From positions 1 to 64,000 of the forward strand of contig JAFZUX010000008.1 of NCBI GenBank assembly GCA_017618115.1: 64,000 nt of DNA, in the 5' to 3' direction. The notes under the pieces are model-generated. The model was not told where the DNA came from, made no database searches, and saw nothing but the letters and a program-made list of their open reading frames with translations. Below, piece after piece: positions 1 through 7,553 of the stretch (position 1 is its first letter; every line of letters begins with the position of its first letter). The translations under genes and the position numbers were made by a program. The DNA is from Bacteroidales bacterium. GTDB taxonomy: Bacteria > Bacteroidota > Bacteroidia > Bacteroidales > UBA932.

Positions 1-20
1 ATCAAACTCTTCATTGTAAA
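1..20 (-). rRNA. rrs: 16S rRNA, first bases only (runs off left edge)
   Basis: Read on the minus strand the first bases end in ACAATGAAGAGTTTGAT, which is the conserved start of bacterial 16S rRNA just before the CCTGGCTCAG site. Only about 18-20 bases are inside the window; the mature 5' end is placed by comparison with the E. coli 16S start, so it is good to a few bases. A leader with hairpins and a strong promoter lies upstream on the same strand, as expected for an rrn operon transcribed leftward. Confidence 0.88.
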
Positions 21-176
21 TTGTTTTATTTTTCTAGTCTGACCATCTAAGCTCTTTTATATCAAAGGAATTTACGCTCTTGTTTATGTCTTGTACATAA
101 ACCAACTTCTTCAAAAGTTGCTGCTTGTCTTCATGATGTCAATGAACTTGTTTCGGGAAAAATTTTCGCGAAACGG
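21..176 (-). other. rrn operon leader (pre-16S spacer)
   Basis: This transcribed spacer lies between the rrn promoter and 16S. It holds at least three hairpins: GTTTATGT/ACATAAAC at 82-102, CAACTT/AAGTTG at 103-120, and GTTTCG/CGAAAC at about 147-172. Such structures are expected in pre-rRNA processing leaders. No open frame of note is seen. The exact transcript start is inferred from the promoter. Confidence 0.6.
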
Positions 177-180
177 GTTG

Positions 181-211
181 CAAAGGTAGACATTCTTTTT
201 TTACCTCCAAA
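181..211 (-). promoter_or_regulatory. rrn promoter (Bacteroidota type)
   Basis: On the minus strand TACCTTTG (188 to 181) matches the Bacteroidota -7 consensus TAnnTTTG exactly, and TTTGG (211 to 207) matches the -33 box, with 18 bases between. The region upstream is an A/T-rich tract like an UP element (about 212-245). It drives the 16S gene leftward. Confidence 0.85.
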
Positions 212-325
212 TTTTTTTGCAACTTTTTTTCAAAAATTTTTGACACCTATTATTATATAGATATGGGATTACAGACCGTAAGTGAAAAAATATCTCTAAT
301 AGAGAGCCACATAAGGATATTTTTA

Positions 326-333
326 TACCTTTG
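326..333 (+). promoter_or_regulatory. -7 box of the arginine operon promoter
   Basis: TACCTTTG at 326-333 is a perfect TAnnTTTG -7 box on the plus strand. No convincing TTTG -33 box sits 18-20 bases upstream. Transcription would start near 338-340, giving a leader of about 205 bases before the first arg gene, so there is room for leader regulation. Confidence 0.6.
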
Positions 334-338
334 CACCG

Positions 339-398
339 ATGAAAGGTTCAAAAAACAGATTACAGTTTGTTAGTAATGTCAGACGTGTCCGATCCTGA
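339..398 (+). CDS. Possible arginine-rich leader peptide (19 residues)
   Basis: An ATG at 339 opens a 19-codon frame ending Val-Arg-Arg-Val-Arg-Ser, with TGA at 396-398, two bases before a strong hairpin at 400-443. Arg codons (AGA, CGT, CGA) in the last six sense codons, ahead of an arginine operon, are the pattern of an attenuator peptide. The ATG falls only five bases after the -7 box, so it would have to be translated from a leaderless message. A second frame (ATG 376 to TAA 495, 39 residues) overlaps it and could be the real one, or neither may be translated. Confidence 0.35.
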   Translation: MKGSKNRLQFVSNVRRVRS

Positions 399-399
399 C

Positions 400-443
400 G
401 GCCCATCGCAGCCTCCGTATATGGAGAGATACGATGCTCGGCC
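400..443 (+). promoter_or_regulatory. Arg leader hairpin (candidate attenuator)
   Basis: GGCC (400-403) pairs with GGCC (440-443) and CATCG (404-408) with CGATG (432-436), with a 3-base bulge at 437-439. An inner CTCC/GGAG stem (413-416, 423-426) closes a 6-base loop. The base pairing is clear. The following bases are only moderately T-rich, so a classical intrinsic terminator is not certain. It could instead be an anti-terminator or another regulatory fold. Confidence 0.5.
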
Positions 444-547
444 TTCCTATTCATTTTGGTTTATCAACCAATTAAATCAACTAGTTTTTAAATAATTATA
501 ACGTTTTCCAACAGGGAAAATCAAATTCTCATATTATTTCACTACAA

Positions 548-1162
548 ATGAAAATAGAGATTTTCGTAGCGGATGAGAGCCACAGCAAGTATGCAAAAGA
601 AATTGTAGACTTGATGTACATCTCCGCACAGGAAAGAGGTACCGGAATTGCCAAAAGAACTCCGGAATACATCATCGAGAAGATGAAAGATCACAAGGGA
701 GTTATTGCAATAGCAGAAGACGGAACACTTGCAGGCTTCTCATACATAGAAACTTGGAGCCATACAAAGTTTGTTGCAAACTCAGGTTTGATAGTGGCTC
801 ATCAGTTCAGAAAAAGCGGTCTTGCAAGAAGAATAAAACACAGAATATTTGAACTCTCAAGAGAGATGTTCCCATACGCTAAGATATTCAGTATCACAAC
901 CGGACTGGCTGTGATGAAGATTAATACAGAGTTGGGATATCATCCCGTGCCGTTCTCAGAACTTACTGATGATAAGGAGTTTTGGGCAGGTTGCCAGGGT
1001 TGCCGCAACTTTGATATTCTCCAGAGAAACAACTACAAAATGTGTCTCTGCACCGCACTGCTTTATGACCCTGCGGAACATCCAAAAGAAAAGGATAAGG
1101 GAAACATCATCACAAAGGGAATAAAGAATATAGGCAGTGCCATCATAAAAGGCTTAAAATAA
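548..1162 (+). CDS. GNAT acyltransferase, probable first enzyme of arginine synthesis
   Basis: This 204-residue GNAT-fold protein probably acylates the amino group of glutamate to start arginine synthesis, filling the role of ArgA. The acyl-CoA-binding region is around 'RKSGLARRIK' (about residues 92-101), the usual Q/RxxGxG/A loop. The C-terminal part is Cys-rich (CxxC near 151-154 and CxC near 166-168), possibly a metal site. It opens the operon and is 8 bases from argG. In Bacteroides a GNAT gene sits at the same place in the arg cluster. The substrate (acetyl- or succinyl-CoA) cannot be read from the sequence; the downstream ornithine transcarbamylase suggests succinyl. Confidence 0.75.
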   Translation: MKIEIFVADESHSKYAKEIVDLMYISAQERGTGIAKRTPEYIIEKMKDHKGVIAIAEDGTLAGFSYIETWSHTKFVANSGLIVAHQFRKSGLARRIKHRIFELSREMFPYAKIFSITTGLAVMKINTELGYHPVPFSELTDDKEFWAGCQGCRNFDILQRNNYKMCLCTALLYDPAEHPKEKDKGNIITKGIKNIGSAIIKGLK

Positions 1163-1170
1163 GAACAAAT

Positions 1171-2367
1171 ATGAAAAAGATTGTATTAGCATTCAGCGGA
1201 GGATTGGACACCTCATTCTGTGTCCCTTATCTTAAAGAACAAGGTTTTGAAGTACATACCGTATTGGTAAACACCGGCGGTTTCAACAAAGAGGAGGAGA
1301 AGAAGATTAAAGAGAGAGCAATGAGCCTCGGAGCAAAAACTCACACCAATGTAGACGCTGTAAAAGAGTACTATGAGAAGGGCATTAAGTTCCTCATTTT
1401 CGGCAATATACTTAAGAATTCCACCTACCCTCTCAGCGTAAGTTCAGAGAGAATTTTCCAGGCGCTTGAGGTACTGAAAGTAGTAAAGAAACTCAAGGCA
1501 GGTTACGTGGCACACGGAAGTACCGGAGCGGGAAACGATCAGGTAAGATTTGATCTGGTATTTGACGTACTTGCCCCTGAGGTTAAGATAATTGCACCGG
1601 TCAGAGACAATAACTTCCAAAGAAAGTTTGAGATAGATTATCTGGTAAAAAAGGGATTCAAGTTCTCCTGGACAAAGAGTAAATACTCTATCAATCAGGG
1701 AATTTGGGGCACAAGCATAGGCGGAGTTGAGACTCTCCATTCAGACGGATACCTTCCGGAAGAGGCTTATCCTCACAAGGTTACAAAGAAAGCGGAGAGC
1801 GTTGTAAAGATAGAATTCAAGAAGGGTGAGCCTGTAGGAGTTAACGGAGAGAAGATGAACCCTGTTGACGCTATCAGAAAAATTGCAGAACTGGCTAATC
1901 CTTACGGAATTGGAAGAGATATGCATATTGGAGATACCATCATTGGTATCAAGGGAAGAGTAGGATTTGAGGCAGCCGCTCCGCTCATCATTATCAAAGC
2001 ACACCATCTACTTGAAAAACACGTACTTGTAAAGGGTCAGCTCAACTGGAAAGACCATATCTCCGCATACTACGGACAGCTTATGCACGAGGCTCAGTAC
2101 CTGGATCCTACGGCAAGAGATATGGAGGCCTTCCTTCAGAGCACTCAGAAGAATGTTACCGGAACGGTATGGGTAAGACTGAGACCTTACAGTTTCCTTG
2201 TTTTGGGCTGCACATCTAAGTATGACTTAATGAATTCCAAGTTTGGAGCGTACGGAGAAGACAACAAGTCTTACACCGCACAGGATGTCATAGGCTTCAC
2301 AAAGGTTCTGGCTAATCCGTTGAAGATTTACTACAGTCTTTCAGATGCTGCTCCTAAAAAGAAGTAA
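1171..2367 (+). CDS. argG: Argininosuccinate synthase
   Basis: The enzyme joins citrulline and aspartate using ATP to make argininosuccinate in the cytosol. The N-terminal PP-loop 'SGGLDTS' (residues 9-15) binds ATP, and 'GSTGAGNDQVRF' (around 115-126) is the family's second signature. At 398 residues it has the usual length of about 400. It is the second gene of the arg operon, 8 bases after the GNAT gene and 3 bases before argC, so the three are surely cotranscribed. Confidence 0.97.
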   Translation: MKKIVLAFSGGLDTSFCVPYLKEQGFEVHTVLVNTGGFNKEEEKKIKERAMSLGAKTHTNVDAVKEYYEKGIKFLIFGNILKNSTYPLSVSSERIFQALEVLKVVKKLKAGYVAHGSTGAGNDQVRFDLVFDVLAPEVKIIAPVRDNNFQRKFEIDYLVKKGFKFSWTKSKYSINQGIWGTSIGGVETLHSDGYLPEEAYPHKVTKKAESVVKIEFKKGEPVGVNGEKMNPVDAIRKIAELANPYGIGRDMHIGDTIIGIKGRVGFEAAAPLIIIKAHHLLEKHVLVKGQLNWKDHISAYYGQLMHEAQYLDPTARDMEAFLQSTQKNVTGTVWVRLRPYSFLVLGCTSKYDLMNSKFGAYGEDNKSYTAQDVIGFTKVLANPLKIYYSLSDAAPKKK

Positions 2368-2370
2368 ATC

Positions 2371-3333
2371 ATGATAAGAGCTGCAATAGTTGGAGGAACC
2401 GGATACACTGCAGGTGAGACGCTTAGGATACTCCTGAATCATCCTCAGGTTGAGGTGGTTTCCGTATTCAGCACCTCTTCCGTAGGTATGAAGGTATCTT
2501 CCGTTCACACAGATTTGATTGGAGAGACAGAGTTGGAGTTCTCAGACAATCTGAACAATCCGGATGTAATTTTCCTCTGTCTGGGACACGGCCTCTCCAG
2601 GGAGTTTATCTCAACTCACACTATATCAAAGGAGTGCAAGATAATTGACCTTGGAAACGATTTCCGTTTGGAACCGGATTTTGACGGAAGACACTTTGCA
2701 TACGGACTAACCGATACTTTTGAGGAGGAGATAAAAGCCTCTCACGATGTTGCAAATCCGGGCTGTTTTGCAACTGCAATTCAGAATGCAATACTTCCTC
2801 TGGTTAAAAGCGGAATCATTGAGAATCAGATAAATGTAACGGCTATTACAGGTTCCACCGGAGCCGGAAAGAAGAGCTCCCCTACTATTCATTTCAGTTG
2901 GAGAGATAACAACCTATCCATCTACAAACTGATGCGCCACCAACATCTGGGAGAGATAAACCGCTCAATAAAAAGAGTTTGCAACAAAGAGTACAACGTA
3001 GTATTCGTTCCCATTAGAGGTGACTTTCCTCGTGGAATCTTTGCCTCAGTCTATGCAAAGCTCTCCTCTGACAAAGCTGTAAACGACATATTCAAAGAGT
3101 ATTATAAGGATTCTCCTTTCACCTTTGTTGTAGACGGTGAGATCTCTATGAAGGATGTGGTAAACACCAACAAATCTCTCCTCAAAGTTGAGGTGATAGA
3201 CGGATTCGTTCACGTTACCTCCGTAATTGACAACCTTGTAAAAGGTGCTGCCGGACAGGCCATCGAGAATATGAACCTGCTATTTGGGCTGGAGAGAACC
3301 ACCGGCCTGAAACTCAAGCCCTCCGGTTTCTAA
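2371..3333 (+). CDS. argC: N-acyl-gamma-glutamyl-phosphate reductase
   Basis: This NADPH-dependent reductase converts N-acylglutamyl phosphate to the semialdehyde. It has the dinucleotide-binding loop 'GGTGYTAGE' (residues 8-16) and the catalytic cysteine in 'NPGCFAT' (Cys132). Its 320 residues match the shorter ArgC type of Bacteroidota. The start ATG follows argG by 3 bases. The acyl group handled may be succinyl rather than acetyl, judging from the transcarbamylase that follows. Confidence 0.95.
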   Translation: MIRAAIVGGTGYTAGETLRILLNHPQVEVVSVFSTSSVGMKVSSVHTDLIGETELEFSDNLNNPDVIFLCLGHGLSREFISTHTISKECKIIDLGNDFRLEPDFDGRHFAYGLTDTFEEEIKASHDVANPGCFATAIQNAILPLVKSGIIENQINVTAITGSTGAGKKSSPTIHFSWRDNNLSIYKLMRHQHLGEINRSIKRVCNKEYNVVFVPIRGDFPRGIFASVYAKLSSDKAVNDIFKEYYKDSPFTFVVDGEISMKDVVNTNKSLLKVEVIDGFVHVTSVIDNLVKGAAGQAIENMNLLFGLERTTGLKLKPSGF

Positions 3334-3371
3334 CAGTAATTAATAATTTGAACAAAAAGATAGTTGGATAA

Positions 3372-4325
3372 ATGAAGCAATTCCTTACAGTACAAGACGG
3401 CGGAAACATTAAGAAGCTTTTGGAAGAGGCAAGATATGTAAAGTGGAATCCCTTTGCAGATCAGGCACTTGGAAAGAACAAGACTATGCTTATGGTCTTC
3501 TTCAACTCCTCTCTGAGGACAAGACTCAGTACTCAGAAGGCCGCTATGAATCTGGGAATGAACACTATAGTTCTGGACATAAATCAGGGTGCATGGAAGT
3601 TGGAAACGGAGAGAGGCGTTGTTATGGACTCTGACAAGAGCGAGCACATACTGGAAGCTATTCCCGTTATGGGTTCATATTGTGACATAATAGGAGTACG
3701 TTCATTTGCAAAGTTTGAGAGCAGAGAAGAAGATCTTAACGAAGTTATTCTCAAGCAGTTTATCCAATACAGCGGAAAGCCTGTAATAAGTTTGGAGTCT
3801 GCTACAAGACATCCTCTTCAGGCACTTGCAGACCTGATAACGATAGAGGAGCACAAAAAGAGCAACAAGCCAAAGATTGTGATGAGTTGGGCTCCCCATC
3901 CGAAGGCACTTCCGCAGGCAGTTCCGAACTCCTTTGCAGAGTGGATGGTTGCAGCAGGATATGATTTAACCATTACCCATCCAAAGGGTTATGAGCTTGA
4001 TCCTAAGGTAACTGCAGGGGCAAAGATTGAGTATGACCAGGATAAGGCATTTGAGGGAGCGGATTTTGTTTATGCAAAAAACTGGTCCTGCTGGAATGAA
4101 GAGAATTACGGAAAAGTTATCTCAAAAGATATGAACTGGATGGTAGACAAAGAGAAGATGGCACTTACAAACAATGCCTTCTTTATGCACTGCCTCCCTG
4201 TAAGAAGAAATATGATTGTATCTGATGAGGTTATTGAGAGCAAAACATCTCTCGTAATACCGGAAGCGGCCAACAGAGTGGTATCCGCTCAAACCATTAT
4301 CAAGAAGATACTTAAGAGCTTATGA
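3372..4325 (+). CDS. argF': N-succinyl/N-acetyl-ornithine carbamoyltransferase
   Basis: This 317-residue transcarbamylase belongs to the Bacteroidota/Xanthomonas branch that uses N-acylated ornithine. 'SLRTR' (residues 47-51) binds carbamoyl phosphate and 'HCLPVRR' near residue 275 is the family C-terminal motif. Residue 90, in 'SDKSEH', aligns with Pro90 of the Bacteroides fragilis succinylornithine enzyme and Glu92 of the Xanthomonas acetylornithine enzyme, the position known to set acyl choice. Here it is Ser, which in the Xanthomonas enzyme was reported to favour the succinyl substrate. The 'LDINQGAWKLETERG' stretch is close to the B. fragilis protein. It overlaps argB by ATGA. Confidence 0.93.
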   Translation: MKQFLTVQDGGNIKKLLEEARYVKWNPFADQALGKNKTMLMVFFNSSLRTRLSTQKAAMNLGMNTIVLDINQGAWKLETERGVVMDSDKSEHILEAIPVMGSYCDIIGVRSFAKFESREEDLNEVILKQFIQYSGKPVISLESATRHPLQALADLITIEEHKKSNKPKIVMSWAPHPKALPQAVPNSFAEWMVAAGYDLTITHPKGYELDPKVTAGAKIEYDQDKAFEGADFVYAKNWSCWNEENYGKVISKDMNWMVDKEKMALTNNAFFMHCLPVRRNMIVSDEVIESKTSLVIPEAANRVVSAQTIIKKILKSL

Positions 4326-5098
4326 GCAGCATAAAAGTTATAAAAATAGGCGGTAACGTAATAGGTAATCCCGAGAAACTGCAAAAGTTCCTGGATGATT
4401 TTGCCACCCTCCCCTCTCCAAAAGTTTTGATTCACGGAGGAGGGAAGGAGGCTTCGGAACTGGCTAAGAAACTGGGCGTTGAAGTTAAGATGCACCAGGG
4501 CCGCAGAATTACGGACAAGCCTATGTTGGACATAGCCGTTATGGTTTACGGAGGTTTGATAAACAAGCAGTTATGCGCCATGCTCCAGAAAAAGGGAGTA
4601 AACGCCCTGGGACTTAGCGGAGCAGATGCAGACTGCGTCAGAGCCGTTAAAAGAGAGAGCAAAGAGATGGATTGGGGATATGTAGGTGACGTCATTCCGG
4701 GCGGAGTGGACGGCTCGTTTATACAGAATCTTTTGGAGAGCGGAATTACTCCGGTTTTCTGTGCCCTTACTCACGATGGTAACGGCAACCTGCTGAATAC
4801 CAACGCAGATACAATGGCAACCGAGGTAGCCTCTTCACTCTCTACCAACAACACAGTAGACCTTATCTTCTGCTTTGAAAAGAAGGGAGTACTCTTAAAC
4901 TCTGAAGATGAAAATTCGGTTATTGAGAAGATAACCCCTGCTTATTTTGAGAAACTGAAAGAGGCTGAGATTATTTCAGAGGGAATGATTCCAAAGATAG
5001 AAAATGCAATTAAAGCACTGGAAGGCGGAGTTAGCAAAGTACTGATAAAGAGCGCTGAAAACCTGCTTAACACCGTTCAGACTACAGTAGAAAAGTAA
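4322..5098 (+). CDS. argB: N-acylglutamate kinase
   Basis: The enzyme phosphorylates the gamma-carboxylate of N-acylglutamate, the second step of arginine synthesis. It has the amino-acid-kinase fold, with 'KIGGN' (residues 7-11) and the 'IHGGGKEAS' glycine loop (about 37-45) for ATP. At 258 residues it is normal length for the arginine-insensitive type without the N-terminal helix. The start overlaps the argF' stop by four bases (ATGA), implying translational coupling. ArgB may use N-succinylglutamate if the whole pathway is succinylated. Confidence 0.95.
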   Translation: MSSIKVIKIGGNVIGNPEKLQKFLDDFATLPSPKVLIHGGGKEASELAKKLGVEVKMHQGRRITDKPMLDIAVMVYGGLINKQLCAMLQKKGVNALGLSGADADCVRAVKRESKEMDWGYVGDVIPGGVDGSFIQNLLESGITPVFCALTHDGNGNLLNTNADTMATEVASSLSTNNTVDLIFCFEKKGVLLNSEDENSVIEKITPAYFEKLKEAEIISEGMIPKIENAIKALEGGVSKVLIKSAENLLNTVQTTVEK

Positions 5099-5111
5099 GG
5101 CTTAAGAAGAT

Positions 5112-6218
5112 ATGGAACAGGTAAACAAAGCAATAGATCTTTTGAAAACTATGGTGGAAATTCCATCCCCTTCATTTGAGGAGGAGAAGGTCTCTTGCGC
5201 CGTTACCCGTTGGATTGAGAACTATCTTAAGGAGAGAAAAATAGAGGAGAGAGTTACCCTCAAAAAGGTAAAGAACAACATACTTCTCTATGCTCCTTTC
5301 GGCGGGAAACAGACCCTAATGATGTGTGCCCATCTGGATACCGTGGCACCTTCCGCCGAGTACACCTATTCGCCTTATACTCTGACCGTTGAAGAGAACA
5401 GACTCACAGGCCTTGGATGCAATGATGACGGTGCTTCCGTTGTTTCAATGTTAATGGCTTTCTGCCACGCGGTTGAGAAGAACGAAAACGGAGTTAACCT
5501 GCTTCTTGTACTCTCCACGGAAGAGGAGAAGAGCGGCCAAGACGGTATGTACTCAGTTATATCTTTCTTGAAGAATCAGAGCGGCCAAACAATCCCGTAT
5601 CCGGATTTTGCCATTGTGGGAGAACCCACATCACTCAAAGCCGCCGTTGCAGAGAGAGGGCTTATTGTGCTGGACGGTACCGCTTTAGGAAAGAGCTGCC
5701 ACGCCGCTCAAGATTGCGGAACCAATGCAATTTACGTTGCACTGGAAGATATAGAAAAGATTAAAAACTTTAAGTTTGACCGCACCTCTTCTCAGATTGG
5801 AGAGGTGCACGTTGCTGTGACTCAGATAAATGCTGGAACGGCTCACAACGTGGTTCCGGATAAATGCACTTTTGTGGTGGATGTCAGACCTAACGAACTA
5901 TATGACAATCAGGAGATTGTTGATATGCTTCAGAAAGAGGTCAAGAGTACACTTATACCCAGAACACTCTACCACAAAGTCTCCGCAACCCCAAAGGGCC
6001 ACATCTTAATTAAGGCTGTAAATGAGTTGGGCATAGAGAGTTACATCTCCCCTACCACATCAGACTGGACCCGTCTTACAATACCTGCAATTAAAATTGG
6101 ACCGGGAGAGAGTGCAAGAAGTCACAAGGCAGACGAGTATATTTTTAAAGAGGAGATTGAGAAGGGTATTGAGGTGTATACGGACATTATAGAAACTATT
6201 AACAAACTGATTGGATAA
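5112..6218 (+). CDS. argE: M20 family deacylase, probable N-acylcitrulline deacylase
   Basis: This 368-residue zinc amidohydrolase of the M20/ArgE type has metal ligands 'HLD' (His74, Asp76), Asp105/106 in 'CNDDGAS', the catalytic Glu pair in 'STEEE' (136-139), and a late His in 'RSHKADE'. It is placed between argB and argH, next to an N-acylornithine transcarbamylase. It therefore most likely removes the acyl group from N-succinyl- or N-acetylcitrulline to give citrulline for ArgG, rather than acting on acetylornithine. It is 13 bases after argB and its stop overlaps the argH start by one base. Confidence 0.88.
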   Translation: MEQVNKAIDLLKTMVEIPSPSFEEEKVSCAVTRWIENYLKERKIEERVTLKKVKNNILLYAPFGGKQTLMMCAHLDTVAPSAEYTYSPYTLTVEENRLTGLGCNDDGASVVSMLMAFCHAVEKNENGVNLLLVLSTEEEKSGQDGMYSVISFLKNQSGQTIPYPDFAIVGEPTSLKAAVAERGLIVLDGTALGKSCHAAQDCGTNAIYVALEDIEKIKNFKFDRTSSQIGEVHVAVTQINAGTAHNVVPDKCTFVVDVRPNELYDNQEIVDMLQKEVKSTLIPRTLYHKVSATPKGHILIKAVNELGIESYISPTTSDWTRLTIPAIKIGPGESARSHKADEYIFKEEIEKGIEVYTDIIETINKLIG

Positions 6219-7525
6219 TGGCAACACTCTGGAACAAAGGAACAAAGGCAACACAGTTGGTAGAATCTTTTACCGTTGGAGAAGACCGCAAACTGGATCT
6301 TCGTCTGGCAAAGGCGGATGTGAAGGGTTCAAAGGCTCACATTGCCATGCTCGCCAAAATAGGACTCCTCAAAAAAGAGGAGGAGAAAGTTCTGCAAAAG
6401 GGCTTGGATGAGATAGTTGCAGATATAGAGAAGGGCGTGTTCAAATTGGAGGATGACGTAGAAGATATCCACTCTCAGGTAGAACTTATTCTTACGGAGA
6501 AACTTGGAGAGATCGGCAAAAAGATTCACTCCGGAAGATCACGCAACGATCAGGTTCTGGTAGACCTTAAACTCTATCTTAAAGAGGAGTGCCAGGTGCT
6601 TAGAGACGAGATGCTTACGCTGTTCAACACTCTTCAGTCTCTGAGTGAAAAATATAAGGAGGTTCTGCTTCCCGGATACACCCATTTCCAGATTGCCATG
6701 CCTTCATCTTTCGGCCTTTGGCTGGGTGCTTACGCAGAGACTCTTACGGACGATATGCTTATGCTTAAGGCCGCATACGAGATTGCAGATCAGAACCCTT
6801 TGGGCAGCGCAGCCGGATACGGCAGTTCCTTCCCTCTGGACAGAGAGATGACAACCAAACTGCTTGGCTTCAGTACCCTGAGTTACAATTCAATAGCGGC
6901 ACAGATGGGAAGAGGAAAGAGTGAAAAGGCAATGGCTGCCGCACTGGGACAGATTGCCGGTACTCTCAACAAACTTGCAGAAGACTGCTGCATCTATATG
7001 TCTCAGAACTTTGCATTTATAAGCTTCCCGGACTCCCTTACAACCGGCAGTAGCATAATGCCTCACAAAAAGAATCCGGACGTATGGGAGATGATAAGGG
7101 GAAACTGCAACATCATCTGCTCAAAGTATGCAGAAATCTCTATGATGACCACCAACCTCCCTCACGGATACCATCGTGATTATCAATTGCTTAAGGAGGT
7201 ACTCTTCCCTGCTTTGGAAAAGATGCACTCCTGCCTTAAGATGGCGGATTACATGCTCAATGAGATGAAGGTGAATGAGAATATTCTGAAAGATCCTATT
7301 TATAAACACCTCTTTACCGTAGAGAAAGTGAATAAACTGGTGAAGGAGGGTACTCCATTCAGAGAGGCTTACAAGATTGTAGGAAAGGAGGTAAACGAGG
7401 GAAAATTTGATTTCCAACTGGCGGAGGATGCAAAGGTGAGTTCACTGGGACACAGCCACTTGGGAAGCATCGGGAATCTTGCTACGGAAGAGATAAAAAA
7501 GAAAATGCGGCGCTCCATTTTCTAG
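6218..7525 (+). CDS. argH: Argininosuccinate lyase
   Basis: This last enzyme of the pathway splits argininosuccinate to arginine and fumarate. The fumarase/lyase signature 'GSSIMPHKKNPD' is intact, and 'HSGRSRNDQV' gives the N-terminal substrate loop. The 435 residues fit the family's 430-465. ATG overlaps the deacylase stop by one base (TAATG). Its 3' end carries a hairpin that also serves as terminator for the convergent RNase G gene. Confidence 0.96.
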   Translation: MATLWNKGTKATQLVESFTVGEDRKLDLRLAKADVKGSKAHIAMLAKIGLLKKEEEKVLQKGLDEIVADIEKGVFKLEDDVEDIHSQVELILTEKLGEIGKKIHSGRSRNDQVLVDLKLYLKEECQVLRDEMLTLFNTLQSLSEKYKEVLLPGYTHFQIAMPSSFGLWLGAYAETLTDDMLMLKAAYEIADQNPLGSAAGYGSSFPLDREMTTKLLGFSTLSYNSIAAQMGRGKSEKAMAAALGQIAGTLNKLAEDCCIYMSQNFAFISFPDSLTTGSSIMPHKKNPDVWEMIRGNCNIICSKYAEISMMTTNLPHGYHRDYQLLKEVLFPALEKMHSCLKMADYMLNEMKVNENILKDPIYKHLFTVEKVNKLVKEGTPFREAYKIVGKEVNEGKFDFQLAEDAKVSSLGHSHLGSIGNLATEEIKKKMRRSIF

Positions 7526-7533
7526 AGGCCGCA
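7494..7533 (-). terminator. Intrinsic terminator of the RNase G transcript
   Basis: TGCGGC (7506-7511) pairs with GCCGCA (7528-7533), extended by CTC/GAG. Read on the minus strand the stem is followed by TTTTCTTTTTT. It lies inside the last codons of convergent argH, just past the RNase G stop at 7554. Confidence 0.7.
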
Positions 7534-7553
7534 CCTTCAAATAGTCTACGTTT

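Noticed and set aside
50..62. GCTCTTTTATA resembling a boxA antitermination site in the rrn leader
   Set aside because: It is on the plus strand, opposite to the rRNA transcript.
548..1162. GNAT protein as an antibiotic-modifying enzyme
   Set aside because: Its place as first gene of the arg operon, with 8 bases to argG, fits glutamate acylation better.
7121..7417. Minus-strand frame inside argH
   Set aside because: A shadow of argH coding sequence without motifs or start context.
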